Assembly: GCA_014218235.1 (NCBI GenBank)
Contig: CM024759.1
Coordinates: 12,664,712 to 12,728,711 of the forward strand
Reading direction: 5' to 3'
Length of the DNA stretch: 64,000 bases
Source of the DNA: Colocasia esculenta
Lineage: Eukaryota; Streptophyta; Magnoliopsida; Alismatales; Araceae
In this document: piece after piece, positions 45,501 to 56,689 of the stretch
Layout: the number at the start of each line of letters is the position of its first letter
Numbering within the stretch: position 1 is the first letter of the stretch
Program-made: the position numbers and the translations under genes
Notes under the pieces: model-generated
What the model was told of the DNA's origin: nothing
Seen by the model: only the letters and a program-made list of their open reading frames with translations
Database searches by the model: none

Positions 45501-48500
45501 CCAACTGCCAGTCCGCCCTGGTTTTATTGCCACTTATGTTGTCCTTCTGCTGCTGTGGGAAATATGAAAATTCAGATGTGCAAAGCGTTTTGATTCTAGA
45601 ACCAAATCCGTGAAGAGCATTATTTCTGACATCAGATATGCCGCCAATGTGGCAGTCCAAGGGATGATTTTTAAGAAGGAATGTTCACCTAACCAACTCG
45701 GTGTTCTTCAGCAATTTGGTTTCAAACCCTTAGTCAAACTGAAAGTGCCAAAGCTTGTTAGGTGGATTCCTCCTCAGTATGGTTTCAGTCTGAACGTGGA
45801 TGGTGCATGCAAAGGCAATCCCGGCCCTTGTGGCAGTGGTGGTTGTATTCAGGATTCGAATGGGGATATTCATCTTGGCTTCGCTTTCTTTTATGGCCAA
45901 GGAAATAGCATGATTGCTGAGGTTCGCACTCTTTGCGGTGGATTAAGGTTGGCAGAGCACTGTGGTATCCCCATCTCTACCGTCAGCTCTGACTCTCTAG
46001 CATTGGTACACTCTTTCAATTCCAACATGTGCCCTTCATGGAAGTGTACTTGGTGGTGGAGAATTGCTAGGTCTTTTTTAAGCTAGACCAACATAAAGCT
46101 AATTCATGCCTATCGGGAGACCAACAGGGTAGCGGACGCCCTAGCCTCGTTTGCCTGTGAAAGGGGCGGTAGTTCAGTGTTTAGCTGCTCATCTCTTCCA
46201 TCTGTTTGTAAAGGCCCGGTTTTGTTAGATAAAACTGGTCTTCCATCCACTAGGCTAGTCATCAGGGGTATGCCCCGTAGTTTCCATGTATCTGGTTGAC
46301 TGCTATTTTTATAAAATTTTTGGGTGCCGGAAACAGCCAGGGGAGTGAGAACACTATCTTCTGCTGGGAGATAGTGCACTTAGCTGGTTTGTCTTCCTGG
46401 TGCTCCTTTTATTAAAAAAAAAAAAGACTATAGTCACCCTGTGAATCTTGTCCATGATCACTCTATGTATATGTGCCACCGCCAGTGATAGCACCTGTAG
46501 TTGCACTATGATTATCATCATCATCGTCATCATCATTTATCATTAGAAGTATAAGAAACCAAATGCCTTCTTCTAGCCTTTGATTCTTTTTTCTTTTCTG
46601 TTTGTGGGACCATCTCGTGCATCTCTATATGGAGTCCTTTTTTTCGTGACTTTCTTCTCATATAAATTTGCCTCATCTTCTCAATTGCCGGTCGTCTCAA
46701 GCAGCAGCAGTACTCCTCTTAGTCATCTCATACCCTGATGTAGTTCTTAATGATGGAGGTGGCTTCACCATTCGAGGAGTGACTGGCCTGCTATCTGATT
46801 CTGAGTATCGATCTGGCTCAAGCTCAGGCTGCTCCTCAGTGTCAACATACTCGGGCTGCTTTCTGTTTGATGGTGATGTTCTTGGCCTCTTTGTTGGCAT
46901 TTTGAATTATGGATCTCTTGGTTCATCTCCATTAATATTCTTTCTACACAGGTTCTATCACTAGGATCAAAAATAGGGTTATCAATCCCCTCTCGTACCT
47001 CAACCCAAGATTGCGAGGATTGTCATCATCAAATAAGGCGCCGACATCAATTTGTCCCTTAACATGTCTGTCAGACAGCACTAGTATCTAGCATTTTTCT
47101 AAAAGCTTCATGGAAGTTGATCAAAAACAAACAGTTGACATAATGGTGGATCTCCCTGTCTAAGTCCTTTGGGACACAACCAAAGCCCCCATTTTGGTGA
47201 TCACTGAGAACTTAGATATGTTCAAGGCAATCTTCCATTAGGAAAGTCCACTGCCCTGTGAAATTATGGACCTCCATGATACTCACAAGTGTTATTACAA
47301 TCTAATCATGACCTAAGCCCAATTTATTTTGTTTCTTCGTTGAAAACAAAACATCCTGAGCCATCAGGAAAGCATCAATAAGCCTCTTAGTTTAAAGGCT
47401 GACTGGTTTTCTTTCACCATACTACATATGACTTTTTTTATTCTTGTGAAAGCACATTGTCAATTACTCTAACAACGATTTAGAAAACCTATTTTCTGTA
47501 ATTATTTAGTTTAGAAGCCTCTTAGTCTCTTATTCTCTTATTTTGGATTATAGCTAAGTCATCAGAATGTCTATCTTTACAACCTTTGCACTGTCTAAGA
47601 ACTCTTTAGGTGCATTGCTGGCATCTTTTTTGGTAACTTTCAAGTACATTTGGTGAAATAACTTTGAAATCTATCCGGCCAAGGGTCTTTACCTGGCGAA
47701 GACTAAAGGATGTATCTCTAATATCTTCTTCCTGCGGCTGTCACTGAAGTAAAGAATGCCCTTCACAAGTGAAGTTGGCATTGAGGTCTAACAATCATGG
47801 ATATACCGACCCCTTCCAACTGTGAACAAGGAGCTGCAAAACTGTATTTAAGCTTCTCAGCTATTTATTCTTCCTCTATCCATCTGCCAACTTCATTCTG
47901 GGATGGAGATAACTTGCTCCTCCTCCAATTGGTGTTTGCAAAAGAAACTCATAATGAAATCCCTGATTTTGCATCACTCTAGATCACTATTTCCATTTAA
48001 CCTGCTCTTCTAATAATTAGTCAGTATGTTGATCATTCAAAAGTTCTTTTTCCTGCATTTCGTCCATTTTGAAGCATCAAATCTCCTCTAGTAGCTCCTG
48101 TTGTTGAACCTTTTACCGGCAGAAATTCAAGAAAAGAAAAAAAACTTTCAAAATATCAAATAGGGGCTAATTATAAAATATCTAAAAAGGACACTTTCTG
48201 AACTTTGTATCTTTAGAATGAAGTATCCATAATGTCCTCAACTATTTTAAGAAGGGCTTTTCTTAATCTAAATATGTCTACTGACATTTATATCCTTCAA
48301 CATAAAACATCTATAGATGATATGACTTATTATCAAGTCTTGAATTCTATTTCGGTCCTTCTAACCTATATAAGGGTGAAGTAGGATAGTGAAAATATCA
48401 CATTATGAAACAAAAGAGGACAAATGTTGTTCATATGAAAATACAATATTACTTTGGTTCATTTTCCCTTATGTATAATATATATTTTGATCTTAATGAA

Positions 48501-50932
48501 TATAATGGCCATGCCCTTTCTCATTTCATTTTGGTATGCTAAAAGTTGTATTAAGTAGACCTAGACCAGAAAAAAATTACTTGTAAAGAGATTGGGGGTA
48601 TTTTTGGTATTATGTTAGACAAAACCTGACTTTGTTCATTATGGAAATGATCTTTTAAGAATAATATTCTTTTAAATATTTTAGAATGAATTAGAGCGCC
48701 CCTGTGAGATATTTTAAAAGTTTTACCTTTTTCTGTAATTTTCCATTTTAAAATAGGTCTTGACTTTTTATCCCTTCAAATCATCAGCCAAAATGTTGGT
48801 TATGTTTGTTAGCATCTTCTATTTTTTCTGGAGAATTCATGATTGTGCCGCCAAGTTATTCATCATAAAATAGAGATGAGTAAATGTAGTGGCTAGAGAT
48901 TTCCTTGCTCCTTCACCATCTGGGCAGAATTCAAGAAGAAGACACTAGATGGAAGAAGCTGATAACAACAAATGATGAAGCACAATGATGAAGTACAAGC
49001 ACGTGTTTTTAGTGTAAATATATATGAAAGATGTAATTTATTGTCTTCTAGCCATGCATGATCTCGAATCTATTAATATCCATGACTTCCTGATTGTATG
49101 AAAAGGGCAGTGTCAATCTACAATTTGGCCATAGGTCTTCCAAACTGTCCCTTTTAAGGAGGGTGTATTGTTGTAAGGTGATCTGCATCTTCTATACCCA
49201 AGCAACATAGAGGGCAGGTTTCATCTCCAACATTGATCCTATAAATCTACTTTGCATGCCTAGCCTGCCATGCCAAGGAGTTGATTCTTGCACCTTTTTC
49301 ATTGAATGACAGCAGACTGCTTATGATCAACCAGTTCGTTCTAGAGTATATCGTGGCTGTAAGAACTTTCCAAAAATACTGATAGTCTAATAATACAGTA
49401 TTCGAGTTCAGATGCATCATCCCTCTGGTGTAATTGAGTTTTGGAGACTTTTATGGAAACACTATTTATTGGTCAAGAACATCTTTTTGTCTTTTTCCCA
49501 GAATGCTTTATGAGACAAAATAGAAAAGCCCTCAGAACCTGGGCCTTGTCACTTACAAAACAGAAAATGGCTTCCTTACCTTTCTCCACGATGTCCTGCA
49601 CGCAGTCCTTGTCAGGATGTTGAACTGCAACTTTGACAAACCAGGGAGGACACCTACTTTGAGAAGTATCATTTCTTTTAATCACTGATATGGTTTTAAC
49701 TTGCATTTATATCAACTTCTAGAAGCAAAATGAGCTCACGATTTTTGCTTCCATCTAGTCTCATTTGCTAGAGGATGTAGGTTCTAAATGACGTTTTCTT
49801 CTTCAACTTCATCTTCCTTGGGATCCCCTTCCTTTCTTTAACAATCTCTAAGGCTATATAAAGGAAAAATTCCTCTGCACTTTGTCTTCTTCTGATTATC
49901 AGTCCATATCTTGATTTATTGGCCAATGCTCTTGAGCGTCCCGACCAAGTTCTTAGATGTATGGCTTGAAGTTACACAAGAGTACTAGCTGAAGAGTCCT
50001 GCTTCCGATGTCATTTTCACAGCTTTTCTCTGGGCTGCGGTCAATGCAACCTCCTCACCTATGAACAATTCTGATCTTGTGGACATAATGGGTGAGGGTG
50101 GGGATTGGAGACCAGTGTTCATCAATAATAAAATCTGAGTACCCATGATCTGATCTCAATTCCAAGAAACTTGGATCTGAGTACCTGTAGAATGTAGCAT
50201 TTCTTTGAATATGATTAATTCCGCAGTCAAGACAAAGTTTGAAAAATGACAAGGGCAGGTGAAGAAAGAGAATAGATGAAAAAGAATGGGATATCAGAAA
50301 GATAATGTAGAAGGTTCATTTTTGTTGCTACAAGGTTTCTTCTTCTGTTACATATCCTGATAAGCTTTTGGAAGCGAAATGCTGAAGCAATTGCTTTCAA
50401 CCATGTCTTCAAACCCAAGTAACTAAGCTGAGGGTTAATGAAAGAATGTGTTTATCTCATATCACGACTCCAAGTTGCATGACCTATAATACTGTGGATT
50501 TAATATTCAATTAATTGAACAGTTGTGCTATAGCAGTTTTAACATAGCACATGAGGTTGCCCAAAATACTTGCTTAAAAAATGTGAGGGACATGTTAACA
50601 TTTCCTGAGCAAGAGGATCACTGTGATGTGGGTTTGAAGATTGATTTCAGAAATATTAACTAGATTGTATCTCCTAATGAATTAAATGCTCATAAATAGT
50701 ATGCATTCATAGCGACGAATTAACATGGTGGAATGTTTGGTGTCAGATTGGGGCTTTTGCGGCACCAGACAAGATCCACTGGGCTCCGGGTCTTCCAAAG
50801 ACCAGAAGTGGGAAAATCATGAGAAGAATTCTGAGAAAGATTGCTTCTAGGCAGTTAGATGAGCTTGGAGACATCAGTACTCTTGCTGAACCCGGTGTGG
50901 TGGAACAACTAATTGCACTGAGTGATGTTTAA
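36530..50932 (+). CDS. ACS: acetyl-CoA synthetase (AMP-forming, acetate-CoA ligase), probably plastidial, 17 exons
   Basis: Catalyses acetate + ATP + CoA to acetyl-CoA + AMP + PPi through acetyl-AMP. Exons by reading and splice sites: 36530-37159, 37291-37446, 37628-37750, 37875-38043, 40129-40211, 40441-40542, 40623-40711, 40797-40887, 41200-41313, 42109-42185, 42264-42342, 43619-43687, 43772-43947, 44104-44160, 44298-44388, 44476-44574, 50747-50932. Phases join without error: 796 residues from 36530, 714 from ATG 36776. Motifs (long form): YTSGSTGKPK at 412-421, DTWWQTETGG at 560-569 (acetate-pocket Trp), YFTGD at 645-649, hinge GRVDDVIN, and PKTRSGKIMRR with the catalytic, acetylatable Lys at about 758. 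The first 82 residues are Ser/Arg/Pro-rich with a single acidic residue, like a plastid transit peptide. ATG 36776 has the stronger context (AAGGATGG). Intron 12 is GC-AG; all others are GT-AG. No peroxisomal SKL ending (ends LSDV). No internal stop or frameshift was seen. Confidence 0.95.
36587..36595 (+). promoter_or_regulatory. TATA-like TATTTAAAG upstream of the second ATG of ACS
   Basis: It lies 181 bases before ATG 36776 and inside the N-terminal extension coded from 36530. If used, it would give transcripts that start after 36530 and encode only the short form. Inference from a single motif match. Confidence 0.3.
38044..40128 (+). other. ACS intron 4 (2.1 kb)
   Basis: Donor GTAG/GTATGTT and acceptor GATCAG/GTGTATG, phase 1. 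It holds a G-rich run at 38581-38601 (three or more G-tracts separated by single T), a segment at 38810-38945 with GGCGTTTGCCTAG-type words, and a 45-bp tandem duplication at 39338-39427. No coding sequence recognised. Confidence 0.8.
39338..39427 (+). repeat. 45-bp tandem duplication in ACS intron 4
   Basis: Copies 39338-39382 and 39383-39427 begin GCACACTAATTGATACAGAG and are identical by eye. Each contains the small palindrome CAGAGACAAGTCTCTG. Confidence 0.9.
42656..42822 (+). repeat. 86-bp tandem duplication in ACS intron 11
   Basis: Copies start at 42656 and 42742 with GAATCTCTCAATG and share TTAGATTCTTTGTCTCTCA and GATAGATCTGATATGTTTG. A few substitutions separate them. Confidence 0.85.
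44742..47080 (-). mobile_element. possible hAT-type transposon remnant, right end not found
   Basis: The left end CAGGGATGTTAGTG resembles hAT terminal inverted repeats, with CTAGACAG as the would-be 8-bp duplication; I found no matching right end. On the - strand, a 131-codon frame (45450-45055, Gly/Tyr/Gln-rich, ending DSSGYYTS) and a discontinuous coding trace at 47060-46690 (DRHVKGQIDVGALFDDDNPRNLGL, in two frames) flank the nested LINE and may be the C-terminal part of a transposase. The catalytic and dimerisation motifs are not readable, so the class is tentative. Confidence 0.35.
45465..46425 (+). mobile_element. 5'-truncated LINE (RNase H end) inside ACS intron 16
   Basis: Encodes the RNase H domain of a plant L1-type LINE ORF2: NVDGACKGNPGPCGSGG (first acidic motif) at about 45797, SDSLALVHSF, and YRETNRVADALASF, then a 3' UTR and a run of 12 A ending at 46425. 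A TAG at about 46083-46085 interrupts the frame. Target duplication GACTATA is at 45458-45464 and 46426-46432. + strand, same direction as ACS. Confidence 0.85.
49090..49400 (-). mobile_element. LINE remnant with RT-associated zinc domain
   Basis: On the - strand 49310-49130 reads INSLAWQARHAK, stop, then ETCPLCCLGIEDADHL, the zf-RVT signature found between RT and RNase H in plant LINEs. Several stops are present. Boundaries are approximate. Confidence 0.7.
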
Positions 50933-53784
50933 AGTAAGAAGGCAATGCCACCATCTAAGTTAGTGGAGAGAGATACTTACGTTCTTCTTTTTAATCCCTT
51001 TTTCTCCTTTGCTTTGCTCGGGAGTTTCTACACCATCAGTTGCAAGGCAGATTGCGTGTCAAGAGGATCTACTCCTTGCGCTGCAGTGCAGCTTCTCATT
51101 TAGAGGTTATTCCTTTTTGTCTTGTTATTTGCTCAGGTCAGTTTGATTTTGTTGACATTCTTATGGGAGAGAGGGGAGAATAAAATTATTATCGAGGTCT
51201 TGGATTCCCTTTTTCAAAAGAAAATGTTTTTGATCCCACTTATCTTTTGCTACCCGATGTATTAATGTACCCCGACAGTGCCTTGGCGGTTACAGTCATC
51301 ATTAAAGTACTTCATTTTTCAACGCAACGCTGTTTTAATTAGTCGCTTGTATGTAATTGCCGTTTGACGAATGAATGCTCTCCATCTTTTGCATTGGGAA
51401 TGTAATGTTCCGTCAGGCTGCAGTGACAATCTTCTGGGTTTGAGTGATGTTGTTTGAGAAAGATTTACCGTCTGCACTGGGCGCGAGTGATTATTATCTG
51501 TTTTAAATATATGTGAAGAGTCTATGTATTGATGTGATATCTGTAGATTACATCCATCCATTAATCGGTATATTTCTGAAGTGGACGGTAATTGACTGTC
51601 TCAATGGGGGACAGAAAGTTTTTGTCTCTTATTGTTCTGGTCGGGAGCCGTCTCCTGGTTGTACCGGGTCAGTCATTAATCGGTCAGATGGCACCTGCCC
51701 CGTAGCCTGGGAAATGATTTTAAGCCTGTTTATATCGAAGCAGAGTTTATAACCGAGGCATGGTATCTGCAGATTATCTATCACAGCTCGGTATGACTCA
51801 GCTTTGTTTTGGAAGCGAGCACAGACTAGTAGATATGTGGGTCCCATCATTATGTGAATGTGGATATACGGATGGGTACCTGCTCCGTGTAGCAAGAACG
51901 TTTGAATGCCGTTGGAGGGCGTCAACATTGTTCCTGGGTGCATGTCGATGATCTCGAGTCGAGGGCATGTATATGCTTTGAGAGCATCCACCACTTGCTT
52001 GGAAGAGCACGCAGATGCTCTCTAAAGAATATTTGAATACTGTGAAGAGCAGCGGAATATTTTGGAGAGCGCCTAAATATTTTTGCCATGGACAGAGATC
52101 TCGAATACTACTCACACCCTACAACCATTGTCTCAAGAACTAAGGAGACACCAAGACCTGTTGAGATCTTGAAAGAGGGTGCGGAGGAGCAGCTCAAAAA
52201 GGTTTGAGAGAATAAGGATTGAAGGAAGCTGAGATTTATGGCTTAATAGGTAAGCGAAGGAAGGCCATTCTCATGCTGTTCTTCAAAGTAGAAGATGTTC
52301 TAAATGATAAGAGGGTTCAGCACTGTCAATTGATATTAGATCTAAAAGGTCACATATGCAAGAATATTAATTTGAGTTGCTAGGGGGTTGTGAATAGAAG
52401 CATAAAAATATTTGTATCATGCCAATCATATCTTGATTTGACAGGGATTGGAGATCAACCATTACATAAGAAGAAGAGATGAAGAGCAACCTTGCTGCCT
52501 ACATCATCTCTCTCCCTCTCTCTTGAACCATGGCAAAGATCAGAAAGAGGAGGTTTCTACTTATCTCCCATTTCAACATAAAGATATGGTTGCTATCAAA
52601 AGGGACAGCCCTAATTTCTTATGGAAAAACTAATATATTCTTCTTTTCTGACTGTAGCAAGTCTTGCTAAATCATTGCCCCCAAATTTTATCTCCAAAAT
52701 GAGGAGGATCTTTTTGGGGAAATGTGGAATTCAAGTTCACTGTTTTAAAACAGCAAATTAATTTACGCTTTTATCATTGCTTAATCTTCATAGTAGAGAG
52801 ATATCATCCTGATATGGTCAGTCTCAACTCGACTCTTAAATTTTCAGTGAGAATAATCCGAGCTTAGATCTCAGACGATGAGGGCGAGGAGAGGAAACAA
52901 ATATCTAAATCATTTATGGTTGTTTCCTTGAAGTATCATCTTGATAGTTGATCTCAGAGATGTGGATTCTAGAGACGACATTCCATGATTAAGTCAACAA
53001 GGGAAAGAACTCGGTATGAATAGAGAATAAGACGAGAGAGTGTTTGAGTAGGATTATACTTGGTGATGACACCAGCCCTATTGGCTATTGCTCGTTACTT
53101 GCAACTTGTTTTTGAACATGGTCATGAGTGGAGGAAATTTGTGGGTTCTAATATAGGATTAAAATTTCCTTTAAAGATCCTTACATTCTCCTTCTTCTTT
53201 GTGCCAAAAGAAGTATCCTGGGCTGGGCCCAATAAGGTAATTTTGGGCCAGCCCAGGGGCCCTATCACATCCATATCTAAAAGGGTGACACACCAGCATT
53301 CCTCTAAATTAATTTCTTATAAAATACTTGACACAAGATTGGGTTTGCTAAATTGTTATAAAGTTGTCTTCTCTTGATCGACGTCAAATATAACTTTTTT
53401 TAGATGCGTGCTTATAAGATAGCTAATTAAGCTAGATTAATTGGTGAGATAAAAGAAAAGTTGAAAGAAACAAAAAAGGAAAAGCTAAGACAAGACAAGA
53501 TGGAACTAAAGATGGAGAAATATTTAAAAAACGCCAGGGGTGGGTATCCTTCTAATATTTACCTCTCACATGACAGTGGATCTCTATAATTATAGATAGG
53601 CCTTACCATTATATGAAGGTGGAGATAATCAAAGTTTGTAAATAATCCAGGGAGTCCGCATTATCAGATGTTGGAAATTAATGAATGTACAGTTTAGCTA
53701 TTTTAACAGGTGCCCAGTGTCAAAAACACTGCTTAATTTACTGCTCTAGTGACTGTCTCACCTGTAATACTTCAAGTTATAACT
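50933..53784. other. ACS 3' UTR and intergenic DNA without recognised genes
   Basis: The 3' UTR probably runs to about 51200. After that only short frames are seen. 51456 begins GAGAAAGATTTACCGTCTGCACTGG, resembling the Mutator-type MITE termini at 33435 and 54876, but no inverted partner was found. Confidence 0.5.
51179..51184 (+). terminator. poly(A) signal candidate of ACS
   Basis: AATAAA 247 bases after the stop codon, in a T-rich and then GT-rich context. It is the first canonical signal after the gene. Confidence 0.55.
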
Positions 53785-53890
53785 CGATAGAATTGATCAG
53801 CAAGAAATCCGTCTGGTTCCTGGCTTTTGTTCTTCAGAGCTTTGAAAACAACTTGTTTGATTTCTTCCTCTGTAACTGGCAAGTATAAAG
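53785..53890 (-). pseudogene. LINE reverse transcriptase fragment
   Basis: On the - strand it reads PVTEEEIKQVVFKALKNKSQ then EPDGFLADQFYRVIT, the start of the plant LINE RT domain (EEI...PDGF...FY). Only about 35 residues are readable. It is on the same strand as, and is the next part after, the LINE ORF2 at 57792-56690, so it might be a displaced part of that element; the evidence is only collinearity. Confidence 0.65.
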
Positions 53891-54390
53891 ACCGTTGATG
53901 ATCGTAAGTAGGTAAGTATTTATTTGGTTGCACAGCACAGTGGGTGGTTCAGTATAACGTACGTAGTATAACGATTGTTAAGAAGATCCTTAAAGAAGGC
54001 TTTTGTGCCACCCTCTTTGAGCACGTAGGTCTCATAGCTTTAGGCTGGACATCTCTCTCTAGAGTTTGGTGCTAATTAATAGATGAGATAGGATCGCTAT
54101 CGAGATTGAATTGACCAAATAGGCCTAACAGGCATTGTTAGCCAAAGTCCGCCTTTTGAAGTGGACTTATCAAGCCAGATTGGATTATTTATCAAACCAA
54201 AGATAGTGAAAAAGTGAACTGAACTATATATTATGGGAATTATTTATCTCGAGATAACTATAATCCGGTTATCAAAATAAATTTTAGCAGTTAAGGGTGA
54301 TAAATAATTAATTAAAAGTGATGACAAATAATTTTAAGAATGACAATAGAATTAAATGTATTGATCACTTTTAATTAATTATTTGTCTCT

Positions 54391-54832
54391 TCTCAGGTCC
54401 TTGTTAACTCAATCTCTGACAAGAAAATGCTATCCAGGCAGTCTTATAGATGGTGGAGAGAAGTTGTTTCTCTCATTAGCCGGGAGCCCATTCTTTTGTC
54501 CCATGTCTACAGAGAAACAAATCAATTGGCTTATGCTCTTGCAAACTTTGCGGTCAACGCCAAATGTAATGAGGTTTTTCGAGGGGCGCTTAATTTACCT
54601 TATTCCTGTAAAGGCTCGATGATCATTGATAAATCTGGTCTCTTGAATGTTAGGATGCTGTAATGGGTTTCGCCCCTGGGATGGTTGTACCTTATATCAC
54701 CATTTTAATATTTTCGGCCCAGGTCGTCCTCACCGGTGGAGTGAGTACATTCTTCCCCTCTGGGAGGGGGTGCACTCTCCTAGTTTGAGGCCCTGAGGAT
54801 CTTTTACCAAAATAATAATAATAATAATAATT
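54391..54832 (+). mobile_element. 5'-truncated LINE with (TAA)n tail and 13-bp target duplication
   Basis: 442 bp. It encodes the end of RNase H (YRWWREVVSLISREPILLSH, YRETNQLAYALANFAVN) to TAA at 54661-54663, then a 3' UTR and a tail of about seven AAT/TAA units. A perfect 13-bp duplication ATTATTTGTCTCT lies at 54378-54390 and 54833-54845. It is related to the LINE at 45465 but has a microsatellite tail instead of poly(A). Confidence 0.9.
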
Positions 54833-54875
54833 ATTATTTGTCTCTCTTAATATAAAAAATGTACATAAAAAAGAT

Positions 54876-55056
54876 GAGAAAGACTTAGTGCACTTTCTTA
54901 TTGCACTTAAGTGCAATATGACTAGGCACTAAGCCCATGTGGCACCCCTCACATGGGGAGTAATAAAGTGGCAACCCAATTGTTGAGTGCCACATAGATT
55001 TAGTGTCTAATCATATTGCACTTAAGTACAATATGAAAGTGCACTAAACCTTTCTC
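54876..55056. mobile_element. Mutator-type MITE with long inverted repeats and perfect 9-bp target duplication
   Basis: 181 bp. Termini GAGAAAGACTTAGTGCACTT (left) and GAGAAAGGTTTAGTGCACTT (right, read inward) extend for about 57 bp with few mismatches, through TTGCACTTAAGTGCAATATG. The 9-bp duplication AAAAAAGAT lies at 54867-54875 and 55057-55065. Confidence 0.92.
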
Positions 55057-55065
55057 AAAAAAGAT

Positions 55066-56240
55066 ACACAACATAACATTACTACAGAGGTGGCACCGCG
55101 GGCTGGTCAATTCTGTCTTAGATTCGAAACTAATTATATTTCTTTAAATTTAATTTAGGTCGATTGTAAAGCACGATGATGATCTTATAAGTAATTTTGA
55201 CAAAGGTGCTGAAAATTACAGTCAGTTCATTTTACTGACATGGTGTCAAAATTATTCCTTATTTTTTTCTTCCATCTCCACGCTTTAAGCCAGGTTGTCA
55301 TGTCCTTGTATTTCTTGATCGTTTATCGAGGACATGCATGATATTGGGCCGATGACACTTGAGTATGGCCCTGTGGGGGTTTCAACATATATATAGAACC
55401 CATTAAGCACATTAATTTTGGGTCCACATAATTTGGATAACCCAACAACATCTAAGACTTCAATCAAGTTTTATATATCTGGGTTTAAAATCTCTCCCAT
55501 TAATTTGTCAATCTTTGAGAGGGTACATCATCTCTATAGCACAAGAGTGTACATGCAGCATCCTTGACCAATGAGATATTTAATTGGTCGACATCTGCAT
55601 GCTAGTGACTAACTAAAATAATGTTTAAGCTACAAGTGCATAAATATAGAACTTGTCCCGCGCAATGGAGGCTCATATATACGTTACTGTGATCTGAAGG
55701 CACTCTCCCCATTTGAAGAGTTGGAAGTATCGTTTTGAGAAAAAACTCAATGCAATATAAGTATAAGGAAAACGGTTTAATAACATCAATTTTCTGACAT
55801 TTCAATTTAACATGTTGAGGTGGGTAGTGCCACATTATATGGTAATGACATCTCATTCCAACACGTTGAGATGGTAGTACTATATCATAATGACACAAAT
55901 CACATGCCCTTCTAAGGAAGAGAATTAACATTATCTAATATTTCATTTTTTTAATTTTCTAATTCCTTCGTGTTTTTTTTTCTATCTTGCTTATTTTTTT
56001 CTACAATAATATTAAGGCAAATTAATTATAGGTCTCTATTAAAAGGGGACTTATTTCCTAGTTGAATTCTTGTCAGAAAAAGGTGCCCCAAACAGTCCCT
56101 CTTTTTGATGGACTTTATCAATCAATTCTTGAAAAGATAATTTTTATCTTCTCTTCCCCCCCCCCCCCCCCCCTTTATCCTTCTGTCTGTTTTGTGCTAT
56201 CAAATATGTATGATCATTGTGTTCATACTTTAACAATATT
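55066..56240. other. intergenic DNA without recognised genes
   Basis: AT-rich, with a run of 18 C at 56156-56173. No coding or terminal-repeat signal was found. Confidence 0.5.
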
Positions 56241-56660
56241 TAAAGTCTAAGTTCTAAGACGTTAAAGTAAGAGTTCAAACTTGTTAAAGTATATGTGACA
56301 GTGAGTTAAAGTATGTGATATTTAAAGTAACAGTTGATATGATTTAAAGTGTAATTATTGACATGACTTAAAATTGAAGTTCTAAGACGTTAAAGTAAGA
56401 GTTCAAAATTGTTAAAGTATATGTGACAGTGAATTAGAGCATGTAGGATTTAAAGTAACTATTGATATAATTTAAAGTATAATTGTTAGTATGACTTAAA
56501 ATCTAAATTTGATGGTGTTAAAGTGTTTGAAGATGTTAAATTATGTGTGACTATTAGTTAAAATATGTGAGACTTGAAGTCACTATTAACATGACTTAAA
56601 ATCTATGTTCTAAGGTGATAAAATAAGAGTTTAGAGTGGTTAAAGTATATGTGATAGCTA
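56241..56660. repeat. degenerate tandem repeat, about 128-bp unit
   Basis: Units start near 56251 and 56379 (GTTCTAAGACGTTAAAGTAA), then near 56506 and 56608 with more divergence and a shortened third unit. Within units TTAAAGT-type words recur every 20-30 bases, so a shorter ancestral repeat is likely. Stops in all frames. Confidence 0.85.
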
Positions 56661-56689
56661 AGTTATAGATTTTCCTACGGTTATTCTTG

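Larger units (their letters stand above)
44575..50746 (+). other. ACS intron 16 (6.2 kb), swollen by transposons
   Basis: Donor ACAG/GTTATT and acceptor GGTGTCAG/ATTGG, phase 0. Holds a possible hAT element with a nested LINE and, near 49090-49400, a LINE remnant on the opposite strand. 47080-49090 and 49420-50746 are AT-rich with only short, unrecognised frames. The exons either side join perfectly, so splicing presumably still works. Confidence 0.85.

Noticed and set aside
47797..47982. Possible exon inside ACS intron 16
   Set aside because: Exons 16 and 17 join in phase with the complete enzyme sequence; nothing is missing between them.
51513..52115. Several frames of 60-120 codons on both strands after ACS
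   Set aside because: Mutually overlapping, no conserved motif, no splice or promoter context.
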